DNA from: Pisaster brevispinus
Taxonomy: Eukaryota; Echinodermata; Asteroidea; Forcipulatida; Asteriidae
DNA length: 64,000 nt
Direction of reading: 5' to 3'
Assembly: GCA_023634235.1 (NCBI GenBank)
Contig: JAMKCF010000007.1
Span: 682,001 to 746,000, forward strand
Made by a program: the position numbers and the translations under genes. This document shows, piece by piece, positions 34,955-45,091 of the stretch. How positions within the stretch are numbered: position 1 is the first letter of the stretch; every line of letters begins with the position of its first letter. Under the pieces are notes generated by a model that saw only the letters and a program-made list of their open reading frames with translations, was not told where the DNA came from and did not search any database.

Positions 34955-35011
34955 TAAAGACTGCAGTTTGCTGTTATTTCATCGCTTATTCTACACGTAT
35001 GAACAGCTACA
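34955..35011 (+). promoter_or_regulatory. Conserved pre-ATG leader of the 35012 relic
   Basis: GACTGCAGTTTGCTGTTA, TTCATCGCTTATTCTACACG, GAACAGCTACAATG. The leader is intact although the gene is broken. Confidence 0.45.
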
Positions 35012-35599
35012 ATGTTTCTTCTCGTTCGTGTTATGACGTCGTTCTGTGGGTTGGGTGAGAATAATTATAGGATTGAATTTCACAACAAGACTACCATGAC
35101 AATGCTTAGGGTGGGATTAGAGATGAATGGTTCCAGGGTCCAATGTACAGTGCACCATGGATCATCATCAGTGACAAGAATAAGACACACTGCCTTGTTA
35201 TTTGTGCATCCAAACGAGGAAGCCATGGAAACCACGTCAGTCTACCTAGACCTACAGTCAACTCCATCTGCACCCCAGACCCCATCCCCTCTACCGAACA
35301 AGAAGCAAGATCCCGATTCTGACAGTAGCAACAATTCTTCAGGATCTACGGACTCTACAGAAGGATGTCTGTAGCTGCTGTCTTCATCTGTCTCTTCATC
35401 CCATTACTGCTGGACATTATCGTGACCAAAAGACGATCCAAAGCCAATCCTAATTCAACCCGTATAGTTCAGACAGCTCAAGATGAAGATGGAAATGCGT
35501 ATGAGGAAGTGGAAACCCAGCTACACGGGCAAGCTGCTTCTACTGGCCACAAAATGAAACTGCACCATCCAGCTACCAAGAACTGATTTTTAAGTAGTA
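35012..35599 (+). pseudogene. Type 2 receptor relic with internal deletion
   Basis: The signal peptide MFLLVRVMTSFCGLGE joins directly to NNYRIEF in the middle of Ig domain 2. Domain 1 and half of domain 2 are therefore deleted (about 480 bases relative to B and E), in frame. The end of domain 2 (EMNGSRVQC) and the Pro-rich stalk follow. About 10 bases are then missing at the start of the transmembrane helix (stop at 35374). The helix and short tail continue in another frame (35365-35586). A two-base insertion after GHK removes the final YQEL motif. The deletion ends in GAG/GAATAAT shared by both breakpoints, suggesting microhomology. Confidence 0.8.
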
Positions 35600-36889
35600 T
35601 TTATTTAAAGAACGGGCCATTTCCCATCATTTAATGATCCTTAATAAACGAACACACTCTGAAAATGCCTGAGGTCAAATTCTCAAGTAATCAACCTAAA
35701 GTTGTTTCAGTGTTGTCAGAGATTATTTACAGGTCACTCAATTTTTTTTAGTAAAAAGTAATTTAGGGTGCTTCAGCCGTGATTTTGAGAGTAATAAATT
35801 CCTCTTTAATAAACACCTAAATTTTACATTTATTTGAGAAATATATTTGGTTGTTATTGTTAAATGTTAGCTCTGCATGATGTTGATAGAAATAAGTTAA
35901 TAACAGTGCTATCTTGCGAGAGCAATGTCAAGACCAAAACGTCAGCTGGTCTTAGAGCCAAAAGAGATTCACTCGTTGGTTGTAACAAAACATATTTACT
36001 TCTAAAATCGTATGCTTCAGATGAGAGTCCACAAAACATTAGATGGATATGACGTCAAACTGTTCTTTTAGTTTCTTCTTAATTATTATGATTCTGGATA
36101 TACGGATCCACGAAGCATTAGTTGTTCACGTGGATATGACGTCACGATGTGTTTAGCTGGTAGTTGGGAATTGGTTTTATCCTTACACCGATATGTATAA
36201 AGAACTATACACTCGGTACTTAACACCCATTTTTAAATGTCCATTTAAGAACAACTACTTTAATGATAATTTTAGTCGGGCTGCAAAATACGGAAAAGAA
36301 AATATGTATAACTAAGTGAGGTTTGCGGTAACACCATGTGAAAATCTCGTTTGAATAGTGTAGGTTCTTAGTGTGTGTTTTTTGTTTCAATCCTGAGTAT
36401 GTAATTCACTGACAGGTTAATTTCCCACACAGACAGACACTGTTGCTCTGATGTTTTTAACAGCTGCCTGTCTAGAAGTGTCATCAACTTATTGACGTAT
36501 CTTTACTGCTCGTCTACACAATAGTGACGTAGATGTAGGACTGATGGACTCTAGCTCTATCTTTACAAAAACACATCAGCTTGCTAACTTTAAGGCGCTG
36601 CCGTGGGCATGGTACATTTCATAAAAAAAGTCAAAGTGGCTGTTGCCCATGTACAGTAGCCAATTCCAGTAGTTATTTGTAGTGTGACATCACACTTTGC
36701 TTAACAATTCAGATTGATATGCCTTTCGAATTAATCGCAGCTCTTTAAAAATGTAAGCGCCTGTACTTTGATTTTTCAATGCCATCAGATGTCAAAATGT
36801 GACTATTATAAAGACACAGAAAATGTAATATTAAATGTTGAGGATGATGTCGTTCTCCAATAAACTCCTTATCAGCAGAATGATTTACG
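35600..36889. other. 3' flank of 35012 relic
   Basis: The first 200 bases match the short-tail 3' flanks of B, E and F. 36290-36320 matches 48100-48145 and 36650-36850 matches 56256-56460. These are the two host edges of the PLE insertion, so this is the paralogous empty site plus about 340 bases. No gene supported. Confidence 0.5.
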
Positions 36890-36960
36890 ACTCAAGGGGT
36901 TGGACTCAAACCCACAACCTTTAACATACGAACATTTTAAGCGTTAGACCATTTGGGTCA
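36890..36960 (-). repeat. tRNA-derived SINE fragment with boxes A and B
   Basis: On the minus strand a box A-like TGGTCTAACGC (36942-36952) precedes box B GGTTTGAGTCC (36902-36912). Best copy of the family also seen at 3690 and 19110; still not a good tRNA fold. Confidence 0.45.
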
Positions 36961-37552
36961 CGCGGTGATGAACTGACGTAACTAGTGCATCAAGGAAAAC
37001 ATTAACATTGCCAAAGTCTTGAAACGTAAAGAACAATTGTGCCAAGTGGAAGAACATTTCTACCATTGTTATCGGGCTTTACATAAGAAGGGAGATAAAA
37101 GCAATTATGATAACACACATACCTAATAACCATGTGGGTGAGGGTTCATCTGAGTCAAGAAATGATTCGTTAAACGTCAATAAAGCCAGACATATTAACT
37201 AGTGTTTGGTCTCAGATCAACTTGCGATGTTTGAGCTCGTAAAGGACGAAGGCAACAACACAATCAGTTTATAATTTCATAAACTAATAAAAAAAACCAG
37301 TTTAAAACATGATAGCGAATGTCTTTCTTTCTTAATATAACTGTTTTTTTAACTACAATAAATAATAATTTACGATCAAACAAGTGTGTTTTATTTTATG
37401 AACGAGTGTGTTAAATGAGGAAGAGGAACAACATAATTTAGAATTCAAAGTTTGAAATCTAGGCCTAACCAGACTCATTTCCTGGATTGATGCTTTATTG
37501 ATGCTGGTTTTCCTAAGCCATTCCAAGTTTGAACTGTTTCTTGTCAGGATCT
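36961..37552. other. Upstream region of receptor E
   Basis: Non-coding. 37130-37290 matches the 3' flank of receptor D (24420-24560), not the usual type 2 promoter. Receptor E has thus been joined to a D-like downstream flank, consistent with an unequal exchange. Confidence 0.5.
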
Positions 37553-37606
37553 CAGACTGCAGTTTGCTGTTATTCATCGCTCAGTCTACACGTACCAACA
37601 GCTACA
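37553..37606 (+). promoter_or_regulatory. Conserved pre-ATG leader, receptor E
   Basis: GACTGCAGTTTGCTGTTA, TTCATCGCTCAGTCTACACG, CAACAGCTACAATG. Only this block and CAGGATCTC just upstream are shared with the other genes; the distal upstream region differs. Confidence 0.5.
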
Positions 37607-38623
37607 ATGTTTCTGCTCATTCTTGTTATGACTTTGATCTGTGGGTTGGGTGAGGCAACACTTTTCCAGACTCACCCAGTTGACAATATCGCCATACCGG
37701 GAGGAAATGTGTACTTCAGTTGTAAACCGAACAATACATTATGTGGAGGGCATATGAATGTATACTGGCTGCGCGGGCCCAAGATGACACCGACATGGAA
37801 TAGAACCATTTTTAACGGCACCGAGGTTTCTAGATACTTCACCGGTATGTGGAGGTATAACGTGTCAGTTAGCGACTGTACATGGACTTTACGTATAGAG
37901 GACATTCAATCAGTAGATGAACGATATTACAGTTGCTATATCAACGATGGGTATTCCAAAGTAGCAAGATTGATTATTGTTGATCCGACAGACACTACTG
38001 TCTTACCGTCGCGGATTGATAGATACGCAGGTGAAAATGCCTACTTCAGTTGCCACACGCAACCACTCGACCAGCACGGTTTGGAATACACTTGGGATGT
38101 GAAAACACGGGAAAGCTCTGAATGGAAAGAATTGTTAGAGAATAATACTAGGATTGAATTTTACAATAACAAGACTACCATGACAATGCTTAGGTTGGGA
38201 TTAGAGATGGATGGTTCCAGGGTCCAATGTTCAGTAAACAATGGATCATCGTCAATATCAGGGATAAGACACAATGGCTGGTTATTTGTGCATCTGGCCG
38301 AGGAAGCCCGACCGACCAAGAAGCAATGTCCCGATCATGGCAGTAACAACCCTTCTTCAGGATCTTGGGACTCTACATTAATCTTTTTAGGATGGTCTCT
38401 AGCTGCTGTCTTCATCTGTCTCTTCACCTCATCACTGCTGTACATTATCGTGACCAAAAGACGATTCAAAGCCAATCATAGTTCAACCCGTGAAGTTCAG
38501 ACAACTCAAGATGAAGATGGAAATGCATATGAGGAAGTGGAAACCCAACTACGCGGGCAAGCTGCTTCTACTGGCCATAAAGAAACTGCATCATCCAGCT
38601 ACCAAGAACTGATTTTGAAGTAG
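37607..38623 (+). CDS. Type 2 Ig receptor E, two Ig domains, short tail
   Basis: Intact 338-residue protein, closest to B. An in-frame ATG at 37529 lies in leader sequence, so the start is placed at 37607. It has a signal peptide and Ig domain 1 of type 2 (CKPNNTLCGG, VYWLRGP, SDCTW, ERYYSC). Ig domain 2 has YTWDVK and EMDGSRVQC (MDG instead of MNG). The stalk is shortened: the block STPSAPQTPSPLPTKK present in B is reduced to LAEEARPTKK. Uncharged transmembrane helix about 258-282. The tail has Y308 (AYEEV) and Y332 (SSYQEL, ITIM consensus). Many N-glycosylation sequons. A cell-surface receptor; signalling direction is inferred only from the tail motif. Confidence 0.85.
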   Translation: MFLLILVMTLICGLGEATLFQTHPVDNIAIPGGNVYFSCKPNNTLCGGHMNVYWLRGPKMTPTWNRTIFNGTEVSRYFTGMWRYNVSVSDCTWTLRIEDIQSVDERYYSCYINDGYSKVARLIIVDPTDTTVLPSRIDRYAGENAYFSCHTQPLDQHGLEYTWDVKTRESSEWKELLENNTRIEFYNNKTTMTMLRLGLEMDGSRVQCSVNNGSSSISGIRHNGWLFVHLAEEARPTKKQCPDHGSNNPSSGSWDSTLIFLGWSLAAVFICLFTSSLLYIIVTKRRFKANHSSTREVQTTQDEDGNAYEEVETQLRGQAASTGHKETASSSYQELILK

Positions 38624-38861
38624 GCATAGTCTTTTTTTAAAGGAACAGGCCATTTCCTTCCTTATACATAAAAAAAACGAACAAAATGTAAAAAAATGAC
38701 AGTTTTAAATCATTCAAGTAAGCATCCCAAAATCATTTCCGTTTGTCAGGTATTGTTTGCAGGTCGCTATAAAAGCTTCTTTAGGGTGCTGTAGCGGTGA
38801 TTTTGAGGGTAAATCTTTATATATTTTTTCAGATAATGCAAATTTCGCTGGAGAACGACAC
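38624..38861. other. 3' flank of receptor E
   Basis: Matches the short-tail 3' flanks of B and F (GTCAGG..TTTGYAGGTCGCT). Confidence 0.5.
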
Positions 38862-40000
38862 ACTACTGTCTTAGTGCACAATGGATACTAGACAAGGATA
38901 ACACACAACGGCTAGTTATTTGTGCATCCAGGCGAGGAAATCAGAATAAACACAGCAGATTAATGGTGATGTCAGACTCATTTCCATCTCGAGGTCCAGA
39001 AAACTATACCGTCATCTTAGCACGCTGGCCTGTTGCCGGTATTTTACTCATTCTCCTCATTGTGATCCCCTGTACTTTTTTGACGATCTCAATCCAAGAC
39101 TATTGGTACACTTAAATCTCACAGACCTCAAGATGATGGAGGAGAAAGTGATGCTGACGAAATATTAAAAACTCAACTGCACGGAGTCACTCGGGGTGTG
39201 ATCAAGAAAAAGACCACACTAGCTCTGCAGGTCAGAGGTCAGTTGAGTCACCGAGAGAAACAGTTAATAGTGGTGGAATCGGACTTACACTAGCACGCAG
39301 AGACAAAACATGATCAAGACGATGTGGACAAACCTCTCTCCACTGAAATTGATGGACCCGTTAAGGATGGGGAGTAACGTAATGATAAACAGAATCATCC
39401 TGAGTCCATGTATGCTGTGGTGGATACAAGTCACGCCAAATGTAAGACATTTTGGCACCATTTCCACTGAGGAATCATTTGAGAAAGTCTCCGGAGTCTG
39501 GAAGGATGAATCGAAGCTGAATCGTGGTACAGACACCACTCCAACCTTGAGTAGTTATTCTAAACATGAAACGCCATCTGAGCATCAGAAATCAACCGTC
39601 GATATGAAGGATTTGACGGTACCAGGACGTTTCGTTGACCGTCAACTGTCCAGTCAGAAACCCCCTCGCGTCATCCTGTACCGTCTCTCCAAACGTCGAG
39701 CGAGCACCGCAACCCAAGCCCAGGCCGAGCTAGAGCAGACGGCAGACCATGGTGAGGACGGTCTCGTCAAAGATGACCCGAGACAGATGGATGTGGAAGG
39801 TCTGATCTACGCTGACTTGGATCTATCGCAAGGATCGGCAAGAATCATCAATACGGAGGAGGAGACAGTTTATGCTGATATTGGATACAAGAAGACTGCG
39901 GGTAAGATGAGGGAGGGGAGTACACTCAAGGCCACGCCCCTTAGGCAGTCCAAGACTAGGTTGACTCAGTTACAATGTGAATTATACAAAATAATTCACA
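38862..40000 (+). pseudogene. Receptor relic: end of Ig domain 2, transmembrane and long tail
   Basis: About 38862-38940 resembles the end of a type 2 domain 2 (TGCACAATGGAT.. GGCTAGTTATTTGTGCATCC). 39010-39060 encodes a D-like helix (WPVAGILLILLIVI) broken by a frameshift. The tail follows in several frames. The last segment is open from about 39440 to 40026 and keeps LIYADL (near 39808) and TVYADI (near 39869). No start, signal peptide or domain 1. A second relic with the same boundaries is at 56590-58150, so the truncated form was itself duplicated. Confidence 0.7.
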
Positions 40001-40853
40001 GACTAATTTTTAACAGGTTTTTTTAACTGCATTTTATAATAATAATAAAAACATCTTCAAATTGCCTATTTACTTAAAATTGTCATTATAGTCCAAAAAT
40101 TGCTATCGAAACATGAATTTAAAGCAAAACATTGTTGTTTTACTATTTTCTTCTTCAAATTGTTTTAAAACATGCTCAAAATTTTACAGATCAACCTAAT
40201 TTGTAAAGGCTAACAATTAAAACATTTATAATTTATAGTTATATGATATAAATACATTGTACATTTTGTCATGTTCGAGGTTCAAGGGATTAAACAAAAA
40301 TATATCCTCTCCTCTTTTCGCTTGGTTTGAGCAGCAAAGGATCATTTTTGTTTATCCATTCCACTTTTCGGCTAGGTTTGGGGAACAAGGGATAGAACTG
40401 TCTATCCTCTACTCTTTTTGGCCGGGTTTGGGCAGCAAAGGATACAACAATCACCCCCTCTCTTTTAGGCTGGTTTTGAGGAACAAGGGATACACAAATC
40501 TATCCCCTTTCATAAAATATTCCCACTCGAACCACAATTAAACTCTTGTTTTTGCAGTTTCGCAATAATGAAGTATACATTGTAAATAAAAATGTGTGTG
40601 TATATTGTTTGTTTTATTATGATGCAGTTAGTTTTGAGTACAACATGAGGCGTTTTTTTGCTAACAAAAACTAAAGGTATAAATCCAAAAACTTTTAAAA
40701 AGATTTGTTTCTGAAGTGCACTCCGGCAAACAGAAAAACAGCTTTATTTTTACACTTTGAAAACAACTTCAAGAAATGTTGTTAGACATTACAAAAACAA
40801 AATAAAATGAATGTTTTGTATTTAATTTGTTTTTGAACAAAGAAGAGCAAATA
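40001..40853. other. 3' flank of tail relic with short tandem repeats
   Basis: 40290-40510 has four diverged 55-65 bp units containing TTTTCGGCTRGKTTTGRGSAACAAGG and GGGATA, encoding no stable frame. One unit recurs at 58275-58325. No gene supported. Confidence 0.5.
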
Positions 40854-40917
40854 ACTGGAGCGGGAATTGAACCAACGACCTCCGGATTAACGTACCCGAC
40901 AACCAACCAACTGCCCT
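40854..40917 (-). repeat. tRNA-Asn-derived repeat, decayed copy
   Basis: Minus-strand GGTTCAATTCCCGC with TACGTTAATCCGGAGGTCG. Followed by CCCTTGTGGTATAT, a match to the right arm of the complete foldback copy. Same deletion form as 24763-24826. Confidence 0.5.
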
Positions 40918-42363
40918 TGTGGTATATTATTTGATATTTATTATTATTCAAGTTAAAGCATTTTCAACAGAATCAATTCGTACAAGCTTCCATCAAACAT
41001 TTCGTTTTGTTGTATCAAGAATTGTATGTACAAACTATTCACCACTAGATTAAGAAGTTATCAATGAATTGAATAATGTTTTACATTTATCCAGAAATAA
41101 TCATTAAGGATTGGACGGTGTTGCAAATCATTTTATATCTACATGATTGAACACAATGCATATGAATCCAAGAAGTTAATGTTTGGTTTTACCCTTACAC
41201 CGATGAGTGTCAATCACTGTATACTCAGAACTTTCCAGAGTCCTGTGAAAGAAAAGTCACAAGGAAAATACTCGAGTGGAAGTTCCATTAACATTAACTT
41301 TGATAACCGAACCACATTTTTAATGACGTAATCGGCTGACAATAATGTTGTGATTACTTGTTTATGTTTTAGATTATTATATATGATTGTTGTGTTTGTT
41401 TAAAAAAGTGGTATAATCTGACTCATATTTATTAATAATTTACAAATTTAAGTAATTTGAATTTAATTGAAAGCAAAACAAGAGTTTCGTCTCACCCAAG
41501 TCATTTTGAGACTAATTGAAATGCTAACATTTAGACTGTAGGGTAATTCTTTACATTTCAGATGAATTAGTTGTTTCTTGAATTGTCGTCTTTGTATGTA
41601 AAATACAACTTTATGACTACAAATTGCCGCAACAGTTATTAGTTTTTATCTTGTGCGCTTAATTACTTGGTCATTTTTACACACGATCAACGAGGTCTCA
41701 AATACTGCATCTAATGTTAAACTATTATTCCAATGATAGTCAAGGAAGTAAGGACAATTTTAGTTAATTTTGAAAAATATGTAAAATAGCACTGGAGGCT
41801 GTTTCATGGATTATTGCTTCAGTTCTACATACATGATATTGCATTGAGAACAGCGAATTGAATATGATTAATAACCAAACGTTAATTATTAAGTCAAATG
41901 ACGTACTCAGATGGTTTAATCAATATTTGGCTTCCATGCTAAACATCGTACTTTGATTGGACATGTTTATTTACAAAGGAACGATTTTCTTATTTAAAAA
42001 GAAAAATAGTCGGAGGAGATACAGGATTGTCAAGCCTCAGGAATTGCCCCAAAGCAAAAAGCTTGTCTGGATGCGTTAAAAACTGTACTATAAGTAGAAA
42101 CAACACGCGGGATCTCACATTAGATCCAGGAAGGAGTGGAAAACTAAAATGTCACGTGACGTACTCGGCTACAATGAGTGCTGTGATTATTGTTTTGTAA
42201 TGGCATTGAATGGTATAATTTAATTCACAATATTGGTTGGTTGATTAATCATTTGTGATGTTTTGGTACTTTTTACTGGTAGATCCGTCTGTTTTAATGG
42301 GAACTACCCAATAATATATACAGTAAATAACAGTTTTACAAGTTACTCGTGAATTCATTTGAT
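40918..42363. other. Duplicated AT-rich intergenic segment (unit 3)
   Basis: Aligned with 12310-13750, 24830-26800 and 59180-60990. Lacks the TTAA element of 25898-26387. No gene supported. Confidence 0.5.
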
Positions 42364-42790
42364 ATAATTTGATGCCTTTTTCAAGGCTCAACCTTATTGC
42401 TGTATACAAGCCTTGGCGGCGACCCCTGAGTAGGCATAAGCCAAAAGGGCTAGCTGCCTCTTTCCCAGGCTGCAGGGCTGACCATTATGTAAATTACTTG
42501 TGTGGATCTTGAACCAATTAGGTTGGAATGTGGATCAAGCAAAAATGCAGTTTACTTCACGCAAAGGCGGGAAGACTCATATTCGGTACAGCTTTCATTG
42601 CTGGTTAACACACTGGCAAGCTGCCAAGGAATCCGGGGCTTGTAAAATGTTTTTGTGGCAAGCTGCTCCTTGATTTTGTTCTATTTCAGGTTTCATATTT
42701 TGCTAAACTGGTCATTGACCAGTGTCTGTTTGGTAATAAAAACAGTTTGAGCTGTGCCAAAAAGTCAATCAATTGATTTGTTTATCTTAT
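42364..42790. repeat. GC-richer duplicated block
   Basis: CCTTTTTCAAGGCTCAACCT, TGCCTCTTTCCCAGGCTGCA and TGTGTGGATCTTGAACCAAT recur at 60999-61310, where a middle part is deleted. It interrupts the AT-rich flank and looks like an inserted element or captured exon. Frames are not conserved between the two copies. Confidence 0.5.
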
Positions 42791-43559
42791 TGGGGTCGTC
42801 TGAGAATAATTATTCTCGTATTCTTTTGGATTCTTTCTTTTTAGTCTGACTCCAAAAACCAAACAAATACTATTGTCATTAAAATGGGATTACGAAACTT
42901 TCAAACCGACACCAATAACCTCGTTTGGACATTTGAGTCGCCAAATTAAACAAAACAAAGAATCAGATGACGAAAAAAAGAAAAATAAGGGAAGCTGCAA
43001 ATTATAATAACTACACCTATAAATTTTAACAGCGTAACATTAAAAAAAAAAAAAAAAAACCTCTAAGTCGAATTTTATAAATATTGTTCATGAACAAACT
43101 TATCCTGAAATGACAAAATACTCAGTGTGTTTGAACTAAGACTCAGTTCTTGTCTTTATCCTTCCGCATTCAGTCAACTTTGCCGGCCATTACGCATTTT
43201 ATTATGTTACATAGATTAAACAAAACAATGATAAGATCCACAACAGTTTTACAGGGTAAAACATAATAATAATAAAGAAGAAAAAAAAGAAAAGAAACGG
43301 TTTTCATGCTGACAGTAGAGCTAACATTGAGAAAGTCTCATAATTTACTTGGGATCGGCCGTTTGAAAACACTCCAATATAAGAAGGGGATGCCACCCCC
43401 CATATATACACAATCGCACAATTCCCAAATATTGTGATAATAATATAAATTTTAAGATATTTGTTGATGGTATTATTATGTTATGACGATTAATATTCAA
43501 AATAATATTCTTTATTGTTTGTCTGATCTTAACTTTTTTTCAGCCGATTGCCTCAAAAC
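42791..43559. other. Unit boundary region before receptor F
   Basis: Matches 1-330 and 61340-62100. Poly-A run at 43044. No gene supported. Confidence 0.45.
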
Positions 43560-43994
43560 TTTCAAGGTTGAGTCAGGAAGAGGCAGACAATAATTTGTAT
43601 AATGAAACTCAAATCAATCAATTTACTTCAAAGACTACCCAACTGTCTTCAACATTCAGTGTTCGATTGTCTCTCCTCAGCATGCAATGAAACTGCAGTT
43701 TGTATGCCATGTAACATCTTAATTGAACCAAAGATCTCTTATATCGACCTGTGCACGCCTTTTATTTTAAAGAATGATTTGATTACACATATAGACCTTA
43801 CAGTGACAAGGAAGGAAGGAATCTGGAAATTGATCAGAGCAAAACTAAACCGGAGTCCAACCGACTCGACCCACAAACAGCTCACTCCACCCCTTGATGA
43901 TTCGGGTTTTGAAGACCCGAACGAAACACTAAACATCCTAATCTCCCTACTGGAAGAACAGGTCACAAATACTGAAGACTCAACTCAGGATTAA
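43560..43994 (+). CDS. Conserved coding-like block, possible exon or repeat ORF
   Basis: A polypyrimidine tract ending in CAG at about 43545 precedes one open frame reading SRLSQEEADNNLYNETQINQ and onward, closing near 43690. An overlapping frame from ATG 43602 stays open for 130 residues and ends LLEEQVTNTEDSTQD at 43994. The 14.4 kb copy keeps the same stop position but has a one-base change of frame. The 62.1 kb copy keeps only the first part. High identity outside codon third positions argues against calling this a proven gene. Function unknown; a terminal exon or a transposon-derived ORF are both possible. Confidence 0.25.
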
Positions 43995-44945
43995 AAATCC
44001 GCATTCGGATTTATTACATTTTACCTGAACCTAAGTGGAATACACAAATAATATGTCTCTCATGAGACATGAGACCTACGGATTCTATTTGAATCACCCA
44101 CACGCAACTGATGATTGCCAAGAAGGCATGAAAACATGTTATTGCTATACAAAGAGGATCTGAAAAAATATCCTCGCGGTCTCTTCCCCCAAAATCCACC
44201 CTCTGACACATTTGTCAACAGTTCCTCTGGTCCTTTCTATGTTTGTCAATTACCCCGGTCAATCCGACCACAAATACAAACATAATACCCAGACGTAAAC
44301 CATACATATAAAACATGTAAAGCACAACTGTACAGTTTTATGTAAATCTCATGCCAACAGTATTGGAGCGTCACTTATCTGTCAAAAAAACCCAACAACA
44401 ACAACAACACGACAGACTAATCTATAAGGAAATACACACATCTTTAAAGGTAGGGTCATAGAGTAGAAAATTCACAAAGAATTAATGATCCTAAAAAACT
44501 TACTTGAGGAGAAGCACTGCAGCTGTTGATAGTATACACTTTTTTTGAGAAAAGATTCCCTTTGAAGCAATATGGTATGGACACATTTTCGCCCCAAAAC
44601 ATTTGAATCTGAGAATCAAGTCATGCATGAATCGTTTTCTCAGATTTATGTTGGTTGGTGTGCGTTTGCCATTGCTATGGCCAGATAATTGGTTGGTACC
44701 CGTTCTTACCTCGCTAGTTGAGGTTCTTGTGAAAATACCATGACAGTTTGTTGTTGTTTTCTCAGCAAGTAGGCACTGTATTCAGCTGAAACTTTCACAG
44801 GTGACTTTTATTGTATCGTTCTTCATTGTTTTGCCTATGAATCAGCACAACCATGGCACAAAAACAATCTATGACCGAACCTTTAAAGTCTTGTTTTTGC
44901 CAAGAATGTAACTTAATTGAAATCGTTTCCTGGATTGAGGTTTCA
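43995..44945. other. Upstream region of receptor F
   Basis: Conserved type 1 upstream region, aligned with 14761-15710 and 62760-63290. No gene. Confidence 0.5.
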
Positions 44946-44951
44946 TATAAA
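44946..44951 (+). promoter_or_regulatory. TATA-like box, receptor F
   Basis: TATAAA in TTTCATATAAAGCTAATT, 146 bases before the ATG, identical to the element before C. Confidence 0.4.
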
Positions 44952-45035
44952 GCTAATTGTCTTCAACAATTCTTTATTTGAATTGAGTTCTCGATTGACT
45001 CGTCGTAGGATCTCTGGTCTTGCCTGTATCAATGT

Positions 45036-45091
45036 GAAGACTGCAGTTTGCTGTTAATTCATCGCTCATTCTGCACGAATCAACAGCTACA
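45036..45091 (+). promoter_or_regulatory. Conserved pre-ATG leader, receptor F
   Basis: GAAGACTGCAGTTTGCTG, TTCATCGCTCATTCTGCACG, CAACAGCTACAATG. Confidence 0.5.
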
